Assembly (NCBI RefSeq): GCF_014775655.1
Contig: NZ_CP061274.1
Location: 558,001-622,000, forward strand
Direction: 5' to 3'
Length of the DNA: 64,000 bases
Origin: Clavibacter zhangzhiyongii
GTDB lineage: Bacteria; Actinomycetota; Actinomycetes; Actinomycetales; Microbacteriaceae
The first letter of the stretch is position 1. Each line of letters starts with the position of its first letter. The notes below the pieces were generated by a model. That model was not told the DNA's origin. It saw only the letters and a program-made list of their open reading frames with translations, and ran no database searches. Shown here in pieces: positions 25,035 to 33,502 of this stretch. The position numbers and the translations under genes were made by a program.

Positions 25035-25958
25035 GTGCTCACCGACCGACTCCGCCTCGTCCTGCTCACCGCCGTCGCGCCCGCCGTCTGGGGCACGACC
25101 TACGCGACCTCCACCGCCTTCCTGGTGCCCGGGCATCCCCTTCTCACCGCCACCCTCCGCGCGCTGCCGGCCGGGCTCGTGCTGCTCGCGATCGGCCGCC
25201 AGCTCCCGCGCGGCGCGGGGTGGTGGCGGTCGGCCGTGCTCGGCGCGCTCAACATCGGCGCGTTCTTCGCGTTCCTGTTCGTCGCGGCCGACCGGCTGCC
25301 CGGCGGGGTCGCAGCCGTCATCGGCGGGATCCAGCCGCTCCTGGTGTCCGTGCTCGCCGCGCGGGTGCTGCGGGAGCGGGTGCCGATCCGGGCGGTCCTC
25401 GCGGGGATCGCGGGCCTCGCGGGCGTGGCGCTGATCGTGCTGCGGGCTGACGCCCGGCTCGACGCGACCGGCGTCGCCGCCGCCCTCGCCGGGGCGGTCT
25501 GCATGGCGGTGGGCGTGGTGCTCGCGAAGCGGTGGGGCTCGGATCACCCGCCCCTCGTGACCACGTCGTGGCAGCTCCTCGCGGGCGGGATCCTCCTGGC
25601 GGTCCTCACCGCGGCCTGCGAGCCGCTGCCCGCCGTGCCGCTCACGCCGGTGAACGTCGCCGGGTACGCGTACCTGTCGCTCGTCGGCACCGCGCTCGCG
25701 TACCTCCTCTGGTTCCGCGGGGTGCGCGCGCTCCCCGCCCGCGTCCCCGCGTTCCTCGGGCTGCTCAGCCCGGTCGTCGCCGTCGCCGTCGGGCTGGGCT
25801 GGTCGGGCGAGACGCTGTCCGCGATGCAGGCCCTCGGGATGGGCCTGGTGCTGGCGTCGGTCGGCGCGGCCGTCGCGGTCCGGGCGCCGCGTCCGTCCGC
25901 GCCGGCACCGGAGGGGCCGGGACATGACGCGCGTCCCCCTGCCAGGATGTCCCGGTGA
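25035..25958 (+). CDS. EamA/DMT-superfamily exporter
   Basis: 307-aa exporter with ten predicted hydrophobic segments arranged as two EamA repeats (each ends in a stretch such as LAGIAGLAGVALIVL or LGMGLVLASVGAAVAV). The motif WGTTYATSTAFLVPGHPLL in TM1 is typical. Such proteins export amino acids or other metabolites. The C-terminal 20 residues are a Pro/Arg-rich tail. The GTG at 25035 is fixed by the -10 box at 25023-25028. Its stop overlaps the next start. Confidence 0.92.
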   Translation: MLTDRLRLVLLTAVAPAVWGTTYATSTAFLVPGHPLLTATLRALPAGLVLLAIGRQLPRGAGWWRSAVLGALNIGAFFAFLFVAADRLPGGVAAVIGGIQPLLVSVLAARVLRERVPIRAVLAGIAGLAGVALIVLRADARLDATGVAAALAGAVCMAVGVVLAKRWGSDHPPLVTTSWQLLAGGILLAVLTAACEPLPAVPLTPVNVAGYAYLSLVGTALAYLLWFRGVRALPARVPAFLGLLSPVVAVAVGLGWSGETLSAMQALGMGLVLASVGAAVAVRAPRPSAPAPEGPGHDARPPARMSR

Positions 25959-26980
25959 TGCACGACCGCGACCGCCGCCGACCCGACGTGACGGCCGTGG
26001 AGGTCGTGGGCGGGCAGCCGCCGCTCACCCTCGGGCTGCGGGAGCACGACCCCGGCTGGGCGGAGGCGTTCCTCGCGCACCGGCGGAGGATCGTCGAGGC
26101 CCTGGGCGACGCGGCGCTCGCCGTCGAGCACATCGGCTCGACGTCGGTTCCGGGCCTCGCGGCGAAGCCGATCGTCGACGTCGTGCTCGTGGTGGCCGAC
26201 ATCACGGCCGAGGAGGACCACGTCGCGCGGCTCGTCGGCGCGGGCTACGAGCTGCGGGTCCGCGAGCCCGGGCACCGCCTCGTGCGCACGCCCGCGCGGG
26301 ACGTGCACGTGCACGTCTACGAGGACGGCGATCCCGCGGTGGAGGCGTACCTCCTGCTCCGCGACCGGCTGCGCGCCGACCCGGCTGACCGCGAGCTGTA
26401 CGAGCGCACGAAGCGGGAGCTGATGACCCGGCGGTGGGAGTCGATGGACGCCTACGCCGAGGCGAAGACCGCGGTGATCCAGGGCATCCTCGCGCGGGCG
26501 CGCCAGGCGGGGCCGCAGCGGGCTGGCAGGCTGGGCGGGTCGCGCGGACCCGGCCGCGCCCGAGACGGGAGACCCATGACCGCCGTGACCCTGATCCGCT
26601 CGGCCGCCCTCTCCGGCACCGCCGAGTACGCCTACGCCGCGACCGCGCCCGCCGACGCGCGGCTCGTGTTCCTCGCGGGATCCTGCCCGCTCGACGCCGA
26701 GGGCCGCACGGTCGGCGTCGGCGACCACGCCGCGCAGGCGGCGCGGTGCGTCGAGAACCTGCGGATCGCGCTCGAGGCCGCGGGTGCGACGCTCGCCGAC
26801 CTCGTGAGCACGCGCGTGCTCGTCGCGTCCCGCAGGCAGGCCGACCTCGTGACCGCGTGGGAGGTCGTCCGCGACGCGCTCGCGCCGCACGACCCGCCGA
26901 GCACGCTGCTCGGCGTCACCGTGCTCGGCTACGACGACCAGCTCGTGGAGGTCGAGGCGGTCGCGGCCGTCCTCGACTGA
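25955..26980 (+). CDS. GrpB-RidA fusion protein (UPF0157 domain plus YjgF domain)
   Basis: One uninterrupted frame of 341 codons. Residues about 20-185 are a GrpB/UPF0157 domain (nucleotidyltransferase-like fold; VEHIGSTSVPGLAAKPIVDV is diagnostic). About 25 Gly/Arg-rich residues then lead into a complete RidA/YjgF domain (imine/enamine deaminase family; FLAGSCPLD and ALEAAGATLADLVSTRVLV). A CAGGAT box (25943-25948) lies 6 bases before the GTG at 25955. The linker has intergenic-like composition, and a second promoter-like CAGGCT (26527-26532), Shine-Dalgarno and ATG (26576) precede the RidA part. RidA can therefore also be made alone (134 aa). This may be a true fusion, a recent stop-codon loss, or an indel. 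Confidence 0.8.
   Translation: MMHDRDRRRPDVTAVEVVGGQPPLTLGLREHDPGWAEAFLAHRRRIVEALGDAALAVEHIGSTSVPGLAAKPIVDVVLVVADITAEEDHVARLVGAGYELRVREPGHRLVRTPARDVHVHVYEDGDPAVEAYLLLRDRLRADPADRELYERTKRELMTRRWESMDAYAEAKTAVIQGILARARQAGPQRAGRLGGSRGPGRARDGRPMTAVTLIRSAALSGTAEYAYAATAPADARLVFLAGSCPLDAEGRTVGVGDHAAQAARCVENLRIALEAAGATLADLVSTRVLVASRRQADLVTAWEVVRDALAPHDPPSTLLGVTVLGYDDQLVEVEAVAAVLD
26567..26578 (+). promoter_or_regulatory. internal ribosome binding site and ATG for stand-alone RidA
   Basis: GGGAG (26567-26571) precedes ATG at 26576 in frame with the GrpB-RidA reading frame; initiation here yields a normal 134-aa RidA protein. Confidence 0.65.
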
Positions 26981-27045
26981 GCGACCCGCGGGTCGCGCGG
27001 AGGACCGGAGCGCCGTCGCGGCCGTCGTCGACTGACCGCGGGACC

Positions 27046-27345
27046 TCAGAAGTCGCGTCCGGTGTCACCGGGGGCACGCGACCCGATGCGGGTGAGGTGC
27101 ACCCGGCGACGCAGCCGGATGAGCGGCCGGATCATCAGCTGGATGCTGCCGACGAGGAACAGCCACGTTCCCGCCGTGGTGGTCGACTCGGAGAAGAAGA
27201 GGATGCTGCCGACCACGAACCACGTGGCCACCATGATGTCGTTGACGATGCTCGCGACCTCGTACTTGTGGCGGATGACGAGCTCCTCGTCCCCGATGGT
27301 GAACGTCAGGGAGCGGCGGTCTTCGGGATCCTCGTGCGGCGTCAT
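27046..27345 (-). CDS. YrhK-domain membrane protein
   Basis: 99-aa protein with the YrhK pattern: RHKYEVASIVNDIMVATWFVVGSILFF followed by a second hydrophobic segment (WLFLVGSIQLMIRPLIRL). Two membrane segments, acidic N-terminus, basic C-terminus. Function unknown. It starts 8 bases after the stop of the deaminase gene, so the two are co-transcribed. Confidence 0.85.
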   Translation of the reverse strand: MTPHEDPEDRRSLTFTIGDEELVIRHKYEVASIVNDIMVATWFVVGSILFFSESTTTAGTWLFLVGSIQLMIRPLIRLRRRVHLTRIGSRAPGDTGRDF

Positions 27346-27353
27346 GCTCCGCC

Positions 27354-28355
27354 TCAGAGCGCGGAGGCGCGCCAGGCGTCGACCGCGGCGAGCAGCTCCG
27401 CGCGGCGCTCGTCCGGCAGGAACGACGCCTCGAACGAGTTGCGGGCGAGGAGCGCGATGGCGTCGTCGTCGAACGCGTGCGCGGCCCGCAGCTGCCGGAT
27501 GTTCTCGCCGAGGTAGCCGCCGAAGTACGCGGGGTCGTCGCTGTTCACGGTCGCGAGCACGCCGCGGGCGAGCAGCTCCGGGAGCGCGTGCTCGTCGAGG
27601 GACTCGTTCACGCCGAGGCGCACGTTCGAGAGCGGGCAGACGGTGAGCGGGATCCGCTCGGCGACGAGCCGGTCGACGAGCGCGGGATCCTCGAGGCAGC
27701 GCACCCCGTGGTCCACCCGCTCCACGTGCAGCAGGTCGAGCGCCTCGTGGACGTAGGACGGCGGCCCCTCCTCGCCCGCGTGCGCGACGGCGTGCAGGCC
27801 GAGTTCCCGGGCGCGCGCGAAGACGTCGACGAAGAGGGACGGCGGGTAGCCGACCTCGGCGGAGTCGAGCCCGACGGCGAGGATCTCGGAGGCCCGGCCG
27901 GCGACCGACTCCAGGGTCGCCATCGCCTCCTCCACCGGGCGGTCGCGCAGGAAGCTGAGGATCAGCCCGCCCGAGATGCCGTGGCGGACGCGCGCCTCGC
28001 GGAGGGCGTCGAGGAGGCCGTCGAGCACGTCGTCGACGGGCACGCCGCGCGTCGTGTGCGCCTGCGGGTCGAAGGACATCTCGACGTGCCGGATCCCGTC
28101 GGCGGCGGCCCGCTCCAGGTAGGCGGCGGCCAGGTCGTGGAAGTCGCGGCGCGTGCGGAGGACCGCCGTGCACGCGTAGTAGAGGTCGAGGAACGACTGC
28201 AGATCAGTGAACGCGTAGCGCGAGCGGAGGTCCTCGATGCCCGCGTAGGGCAGCTCGACGCCGTTGCGCTCGGCCAGCTCGAAGACCAGCTCGGGTTCGA
28301 GGGTGCCCTCCACGTGCAGGTGCAGCTCGGCGGTGGGCGGGAGCGTGGAGATCAT
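27354..28355 (-). CDS. adenine deaminase (Add-like amidohydrolase)
   Basis: 333-aa zinc amidohydrolase of the adenosine/adenine deaminase family: metal ligands H12 and H14 in ELHLHVEGT, HAGEE in the middle and SDDPAYFGGY near the C-terminus. The last motif, with FGGY after SDDPA, is that of adenine-specific enzymes (yeast Aah1 type) rather than TDDP of E. coli adenosine deaminase, so adenine to hypoxanthine is the likelier reaction. A TACCGT box (minus strand, 28362-28367) is 6 bases before the ATG. Heads an operon with the YrhK gene. Confidence 0.9.
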   Translation of the reverse strand: MISTLPPTAELHLHVEGTLEPELVFELAERNGVELPYAGIEDLRSRYAFTDLQSFLDLYYACTAVLRTRRDFHDLAAAYLERAAADGIRHVEMSFDPQAHTTRGVPVDDVLDGLLDALREARVRHGISGGLILSFLRDRPVEEAMATLESVAGRASEILAVGLDSAEVGYPPSLFVDVFARARELGLHAVAHAGEEGPPSYVHEALDLLHVERVDHGVRCLEDPALVDRLVAERIPLTVCPLSNVRLGVNESLDEHALPELLARGVLATVNSDDPAYFGGYLGENIRQLRAAHAFDDDAIALLARNSFEASFLPDERRAELLAAVDAWRASAL

Positions 28356-28451
28356 CCGTCCACGGTAACGGGCCGGGGCCGGGCCGCCGCCGGGTGCGGG
28401 GTGGGTGCGGGTGGACGCGGCAGCCGGCGGTTCGTCTGCGACCATGGCCGC

Positions 28452-28904
28452 ATGGATCCCGACGACGAGCCCGACCTGGTCCCCGAGCTGCTGGTCACCG
28501 ACCTCGCCGCGAGCCTCGCGTTCTGGCGCGACCTGTGCGGCTTCGCGGTGCGGTACGACCGCCCCGAGGAGGGATTCGCGTACATCGCGCGCGGCGGAGC
28601 GCACCTCATGCTCGAGCAGGCCGGCATCATCCGGAACTGGGTGACGGGGCCGCTGGAGCGGCCGTACGGGCGGGGGATCAACTTCCAGATCGCCGTCGAG
28701 GACGCGGACGTCGTGGCGACGGCGCTCGCCGCGGCCGGCGTCGCGCTCTTCCTCGAGCCGGAGACGACCTGGTACCGGATCGGCGACGAGGAGACCGGCG
28801 TGCGCCAGTTCCTCGTGCAGGATCCCGACGGCTACCTGGTGCGGTTCCAGTCGTCCCTGGGGCGACGGCCCGCCTCCGGGCGAGAGGACCGGGCGCCCGC
28901 CTAG
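28452..28904 (+). CDS. VOC-family (glyoxalase/bleomycin-resistance fold) protein
   Basis: 150-aa VOC protein: VPELLVTDLAASLAFWRDLCGF at the start and RQFLVQDPDGYLVRFQSSLG at the end mark one beta-alpha-beta pair each. The central GINFQIAVEDADVVATALAAAG is typical of bleomycin-resistance-like members. A metal or drug ligand cannot be told from sequence. Its 3' end overlaps the convergent phosphatase gene by 4 bases. The ATG was chosen because upstream codons are shadow of the divergent deaminase promoter region. Confidence 0.88.
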   Translation: MDPDDEPDLVPELLVTDLAASLAFWRDLCGFAVRYDRPEEGFAYIARGGAHLMLEQAGIIRNWVTGPLERPYGRGINFQIAVEDADVVATALAAAGVALFLEPETTWYRIGDEETGVRQFLVQDPDGYLVRFQSSLGRRPASGREDRAPA

Positions 28905-29551
28905 TCCGTCGGCTCGCCCGTCGGGCCGGACGGCGCGTCCTCGCCCACGCCGCTCGCGGGCTCGCCCTCCCAGGACTCCAGGATCCAGTCGCGGCCGGAC
29001 CCCTCGAGCACCACGACGCCCGTGTTCTCCAGTGCGTGGTCGGCGACGAAGGCCGCGTCGAGGCCGCGCACCCGCATGCCGGCCCAGCAGCGGATCGCGG
29101 CGCCGTGGCTGACGATCGCCACGGTGCCGTGGCCGGAGCCCTCCGCCTCCGCGACCACGGCGTCGAACCGCGCGGCGAACTCCCGGCCCGTCTCCCCGCC
29201 CGCGAGGCGCAGCTCGTCCTCGCCGGCGACCCAGCGGATCATCGTGTCCAGGTACTCCATGACGGCCGCGCGGTCGCCGCGCATCTCGAGCTCGGCCGCG
29301 GCGATCTCGCGGAGCCCCGCGCGCTCGACGGGTGCGAGGTCGAGCGCATCCGCGAGCGGCGCGGCCGTCTCATGCGTGCGGCGCATGGTCGAGACGTAGA
29401 GCGCGCCGATCCGCTCGCCGCGCAGGGTCCCCGGCAGCCGCGCCGCCTGCTCCCGGCCGAGCTCCGTGAGCCCGGGCCCCGGGATGCGGGTGTCGAGGAC
29501 CCCGTCGACGTTGGAGGGGGTCTGGCCGTGTCGGATCAGGATCAGGCGCAT
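28901..29551 (-). CDS. histidine phosphatase (phosphoglycerate mutase-like)
   Basis: 216-aa histidine phosphatase: catalytic R7-H8-G9 in LILIRHGQTPSN, second arginine in STMRRTHETA and C-terminal histidine in VAIVSHGAAIR. Actinobacterial members are mostly broad phosphatases rather than glycolytic mutases. The last 20 residues are a Gly/Glu/Pro tail. A TACCGT box on the minus strand (29558-29563) is 6 bases before the ATG, so the mRNA is likely leaderless. Confidence 0.92.
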   Translation of the reverse strand: MRLILIRHGQTPSNVDGVLDTRIPGPGLTELGREQAARLPGTLRGERIGALYVSTMRRTHETAAPLADALDLAPVERAGLREIAAAELEMRGDRAAVMEYLDTMIRWVAGEDELRLAGGETGREFAARFDAVVAEAEGSGHGTVAIVSHGAAIRCWAGMRVRGLDAAFVADHALENTGVVVLEGSGRDWILESWEGEPASGVGEDAPSGPTGEPTD

Positions 29552-29609
29552 GCTCCGACGGTACCGCGGGCGAGCGCACGGGAGCCCGCCGGGCCGGTCG
29601 GAGCCGCCG

Positions 29610-31307
29610 TCACGACCCCTCGGGGACCAGCCACACGGCGGTGTCGGGCGGGAGCACCCCGGCGACGTCCCCGGTCGAGCTGATCGCCACCCGGAGCCCC
29701 GGCGGCAGCGGCACCGGATGAGTCCCGAAGGCGATCCAGCATTCGAGCGCGCCCCGCCGGAACGCGAGCACGTCGGGCGGCGCGTCCAGCCACACCAGCG
29801 GCTCCGTGGGCACGACGAGCGCGCGACGGGCCGCCAGCAGCCGCCGGTAGTGCTGCAGCGTCGACGCGGGATCCGCCTCCTGGCGCTCGACCGTCAGCTC
29901 CGCCCACGCGTCCGGCTGCGGCAGCCACGGCTCGCCGCCGCCGGCGTCCGGTGCGGAGCCCGAGAAGCCGTAGGGCGGGGAGTCGCCGGACCAGGGGATC
30001 GGGACCCGGGAGCCGTCGCGCCCCGGGTCGGTGCCGCCGGAGCGGAGGTGGATCGGATCCCGCCGCCGCGCATCCGGCAGGTCCTCCACCTCGTGCAGGC
30101 CCAGCTCCTCGCCGAAGTAGAGGTACGCGACGCCCGGCAGGGCCATCGTCAGCGTGACGGCGGCGCGGGCGCGGCGGCGGCCGAGCTCCAGGTCGACCGG
30201 GTCGACGCCGAAGCGCGCGCGCTGCTGTTCGTTCGACGCGCGGACCTCCGGCTGCTCCCGCCCGTACCGGGTCGCCTGCCGGACGACGTCGTGGTTGGTG
30301 AGCGCCCACGCGCTCGGCGCGCCCGACAGCGCGGCCTTCGCGAGGCCGTCGTCGATGACCCGGCGCCAGGGATCCGCCCGGAACGTGACGTGCAGCGGCT
30401 CGAACTCGAAGGCGGTGTGCAGCTCGTCGGGCCGGAGGTAGAGCGGCAGCCGCTCGGGTCGGGCCACCCACGCCTCGGCGACGAAGACGCGCGGCGGATC
30501 GTAGGAGTCGGCCACCCGGCGCCACTCGCGGTACACGTCGTGCACCTCGTCCTGGTCCCAGCCGGGGTGCGCCTCCGTGCGCCGGTCGGCGCCGAGGCCG
30601 TCCGGCAGCCCCTCGGCCTTCGCGAGGCCGTGCGCCACGTCGACGCGGAAGCCGTCCACGCCGCGGTCGAACCAGAAGCGCAGGACGTCGACGAACTCGG
30701 CGCGCACCTCCGGGTTCGTCCAGTCGAGGTCGGGCTGCTCCGGCGCGAACATGTGCAGGTACCAGGCGCCGGCGCGGCCGTCCGCGTCGGTCGTGCGGGT
30801 CCAGGCCGGTCCGCGGAAGCAGCTCTCCCAGTCGTTCGGCGGCAGCTCGCCGTCGACGCCCTTCCCGTCGCGGAGGAGGTAGCGGGCGCGGGCGGCGGGA
30901 TCCCCGGCCAGCGCCTCCCGGAACCAGGGGTGGGCGTCGGAGGTGTGGTTCGGCACGATGTCGAGGAGCACCCGCAGGCCGAGGGCGTGCGCCTCCGCGA
31001 TCAGGGCCTCCGCCTCCGCGAGCGTGCCGAACATGGGATCCACGTCGCGGTAGTCGGCCACGTCGTAGCCGACGTCGACCATCGGCGAGGGGTACCAGGG
31101 GTTCACCCAGATGGCGTCGACGCCGAGCGCGGCGAGGTACGGCAGGCGGGCGCGGAGGCCCGCCAGGTCGCCGACGCCGTCGCCGTCCCCGTCCGCGAAG
31201 CTGCGCAGGAACACCTGGTAGATGGCGGCGGTGCGCCACCAGGCGGCGTCGTCGCGCGCGGATGCTGCGGCGGGGGCCGCCGGGGCGGAGCGGGGGCTGG
31301 TGTCCAC
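29610..31307 (-). CDS. GH13 alpha-glucosidase/oligo-glycosidase
   Basis: 565-aa cytosolic GH13 enzyme cleaving alpha-glucosidic bonds. Conserved region I DIVPNHTSDAHPWF, region II GVDGFRVDVAHGLAK (nucleophile Asp), region III FVAEAWV (acid Glu) and region IV ALTNHDVVR are all present, with WWRTAAIYQVFLRSFADGDGDGVGDL at the start broken over two typical blocks. Length and the QPDLDWTNPEVR motif fit the alpha-glucosidase/oligo-1,6-glucosidase subfamilies. GTG start behind GAAGGGTCCCC. No transporter genes adjoin it. Confidence 0.93.
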   Translation of the reverse strand: MDTSPRSAPAAPAAASARDDAAWWRTAAIYQVFLRSFADGDGDGVGDLAGLRARLPYLAALGVDAIWVNPWYPSPMVDVGYDVADYRDVDPMFGTLAEAEALIAEAHALGLRVLLDIVPNHTSDAHPWFREALAGDPAARARYLLRDGKGVDGELPPNDWESCFRGPAWTRTTDADGRAGAWYLHMFAPEQPDLDWTNPEVRAEFVDVLRFWFDRGVDGFRVDVAHGLAKAEGLPDGLGADRRTEAHPGWDQDEVHDVYREWRRVADSYDPPRVFVAEAWVARPERLPLYLRPDELHTAFEFEPLHVTFRADPWRRVIDDGLAKAALSGAPSAWALTNHDVVRQATRYGREQPEVRASNEQQRARFGVDPVDLELGRRRARAAVTLTMALPGVAYLYFGEELGLHEVEDLPDARRRDPIHLRSGGTDPGRDGSRVPIPWSGDSPPYGFSGSAPDAGGGEPWLPQPDAWAELTVERQEADPASTLQHYRRLLAARRALVVPTEPLVWLDAPPDVLAFRRGALECWIAFGTHPVPLPPGLRVAISSTGDVAGVLPPDTAVWLVPEGS

Positions 31308-31388
31308 GGGGACCCTTCGGTGCGGGGGAGCGGTCCGGCCTCCCCAACCTACGCTCGGGCCCGAGCGCCGGACCGATACGGTGCCTCC

Positions 31389-32225
31389 ATGCCCGCGACC
31401 CCCGCCCGTCCCCGGATCCTCTACGTCAGCGACCTCGGCTACCCGGCGAAGGGGCGTCGGTACGGCGACGAGGACGTCGCGCTGTCCGCGCGCCTCGGCG
31501 CCGAGTTCGACGTGGCCGTCTGCCACCCGTCGGCGGCCGTCCGCCTCATGGACGGCTTCGACGTCGTGGTGGTCCGCAACAGCGGGCCGGTGATCCACGA
31601 CCTGGCCGGGTACGAGGCGTTCCGGGCGGCCGCGCTCACCAGCGGGATCCCGGTGTTCACCGACCTGCGCGGCAAGGCCGACCAGATCGGCAAGCAGTAC
31701 CTGCTCGACCTGACCGCCGCCGGGTACCCGGTCATCCCCACCGTCGACCGTGCGGACGCGGTGGACGCGCTGCCGCCGGCCGACGGGTACGTGGTCAAGC
31801 CGCGCTTCGGCGCCGACTCGATGGGCCTCGCGTTCGTGACGCGCGAGGAGCTCGGGGCGCTCGACCTCACGGGGCTCCTCGTGCAGCCCCGCATCGACTT
31901 CGTGCACGAGATCTCGTTCTGCTTCGTGGACCGCACGCCGCAGCACGCGCTCTACGCCCCGGATCCGGCCGGGCGCTGGCTGCTCGAGCCCTACGACGCG
32001 TCGGCCGAGGACTGGGCGTTCGCGCAGCGCTTCGTCGACTGGAACGACGTGGAGCACGGCATCCAGCGGGTCGACGCGTGCCGCACGCGGGACGGGGAGC
32101 TGCTGCTCGTGGAGCTGGAGGACCTCAACCCGTACCTGTCGCTCGACCGCATCGGCGACGACGCCCGCGAGGCGTTCGTCGCCAGCGTCATCCGGTCGCT
32201 GCACGCGCTGGTCCGCGGCGACTGA
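31389..32225 (+). CDS. ATP-grasp-like protein of unknown function
   Basis: 278-aa protein with an ATP-grasp layout: an N-terminal alpha/beta domain (ILYVSDLGYPAKGRRYGDED), KQYLLDLTAAGYPVIPTV, YVVKPRFGADSMGLAFV (nucleotide-binding strand-loop) and LLVELEDLNPYLSLD (metal-binding Glu and Asn). It probably ligates a carboxylate to an amine or thiol with ATP, but I do not recognise the subfamily. A TACGGT box (31377-31382) lies 6 bases before the ATG. It diverges from the glycosidase gene and ends at a strong hairpin. Confidence 0.75.
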   Translation: MPATPARPRILYVSDLGYPAKGRRYGDEDVALSARLGAEFDVAVCHPSAAVRLMDGFDVVVVRNSGPVIHDLAGYEAFRAAALTSGIPVFTDLRGKADQIGKQYLLDLTAAGYPVIPTVDRADAVDALPPADGYVVKPRFGADSMGLAFVTREELGALDLTGLLVQPRIDFVHEISFCFVDRTPQHALYAPDPAGRWLLEPYDASAEDWAFAQRFVDWNDVEHGIQRVDACRTRDGELLLVELEDLNPYLSLDRIGDDAREAFVASVIRSLHALVRGD

Positions 32226-32253
32226 TCGCCCGCGCCCGCGCCCGGACGCGGGA

Positions 32254-32285
32254 AGGCCCCGCGGATCGGATGATCCGCGGGGCCT
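32254..32285. terminator. bidirectional hairpin terminator
   Basis: A 14-bp perfect stem (AGGCCCCGCGGATC, 32254-32267, with 32272-32285) around the loop GGAT, between the convergent ATP-grasp and alcohol dehydrogenase genes. Confidence 0.9.
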
Positions 32286-32303
32286 CCCTCGTGTGCGTGC
32301 GGG

Positions 32304-33350
32304 CTACGCGAACGTCTTCGCGTCGATGACGAAGCGGTACCGCACGTCGGACTTGAGGACGCGCTCGTAGGCCTCGTTGATCTGCTCGGCCGAGATGAGC
32401 TCGGTCTCGGGCACGATGCCGTGCTCGGCGCAGAAGTCGAGCATCTCCTGCGTCTCGGCGATGCCGCCGATCATGGAGCCGGCCCAGCTGCGGCGCGCGG
32501 GGATCAGCGCGAACGCGGGGATCTCGAGCGGCTCCGACGGGGCGCCGACGTTGACCAGCGTGCCGTCGATCGCGAGCAGGCCGATGTACTTCGACATGTC
32601 GAGCTTCGCGGAGACGGTGTTGATGATCAGGTCGAACGAGCTGGCGAGCTCCTCGAAGGTCGACTCGTCGCTGGTCGCGAAGTAGCGGTCGGCGCCGAGG
32701 CGGAGTCCGTCCTCCTTCTTGGAGAGCGTCTGCGAGAGCACGGTGACCTCGGCGCCCATCGCGTGCGCGATCTTCACGGCCATGTGGCCGAGGCCGCCCA
32801 TGCCGACCACCGCGACGCGCGTGCCGGGGCCCGCGTTCCAGTGGCGCAGCGGCGAGTAGGTGGTGATGCCGGCGCAGAGCAGCGGCGCGACCTTCTCGAT
32901 GTCGAGGGACTCGGGGACGCGGAGCACGAAGTCCTCGTCGACGACGACGGCCTCGGAGTAGCCGCCCTGCGTGATGGTGCCGTCGGCCGGGTCGGTGCCG
33001 CCGTAGGTCTGGATGTTGCCCTTCAGGCAGTACTGCTCCTGGCCGGCCTTGCACTGCTCGCACTCCTTGCAGGAGTTGACCATGCAGCCGACGCCGACGA
33101 GGTCGCCGACCTGGTGCTTGGTGACGTCGGAGCCGACCTCGGTGACGCGGCCGACGATCTCGTGGCCGACGACCTGCGGGTAGGCGATGGGGCCCCACTC
33201 GCCGCGGACGGTGTGGATGTCGGAGTGGCAGACGCCCGAGTAGGCGATGTCGATGGAGACGTCCTTCGGGCCGACGTCGCGGCGCTCGATGGTGGTCTTG
33301 GTGATGGGATCGGTGGCGGACGTGGCCGCGTAGGCGTTGACGGTGCGCAT
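32304..33350 (-). CDS. zinc alcohol dehydrogenase, YahK/cinnamyl-type, NADP-dependent
   Basis: 348-aa medium-chain dehydrogenase. Catalytic zinc ligands are in [10 protein letters not shown] and [10 protein letters not shown]; the structural zinc comes from the four cysteines of [17 protein letters not shown]; the Rossmann motif is [13 protein letters not shown]. It matches the YahK/AdhC aldehyde-reductase group that reduces a broad set of aldehydes with NADPH. Divergent from a carboxylesterase gene across about 150 bases. Confidence 0.94.
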   Translation of the reverse strand: MRTVNAYAATSATDPITKTTIERRDVGPKDVSIDIAYSGVCHSDIHTVRGEWGPIAYPQVVGHEIVGRVTEVGSDVTKHQVGDLVGVGCMVNSCKECEQCKAGQEQYCLKGNIQTYGGTDPADGTITQGGYSEAVVVDEDFVLRVPESLDIEKVAPLLCAGITTYSPLRHWNAGPGTRVAVVGMGGLGHMAVKIAHAMGAEVTVLSQTLSKKEDGLRLGADRYFATSDESTFEELASSFDLIINTVSAKLDMSKYIGLLAIDGTLVNVGAPSEPLEIPAFALIPARRSWAGSMIGGIAETQEMLDFCAEHGIVPETELISAEQINEAYERVLKSDVRYRFVIDAKTFA

Positions 33351-33502
33351 GGTTCTCCTAATGCTGTCCGGTGGGGGAGGGGAGGGATCGGGTCGATCCG
33401 GCCGCGCCCTCTTCGGATGCGGTACCCCTCGACGCTACGCCCGCCCGGCGACCCTCCCTGACCGTCGCCTGCGATGCGTCCCCCGACGGATAGCGTGGCC
33501 GG

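Noticed and set aside
27477-28451. Upstream extension of the VOC frame
   Set aside because: Antisense to the deaminase gene; VOC homology begins at 28452.
33385-33399. GGATCG-GGT-CGATCC palindrome between dehydrogenase and esterase genes
   Set aside because: Arms of only 6 bp in a genome rich in GATC words; not distinguishable from chance.
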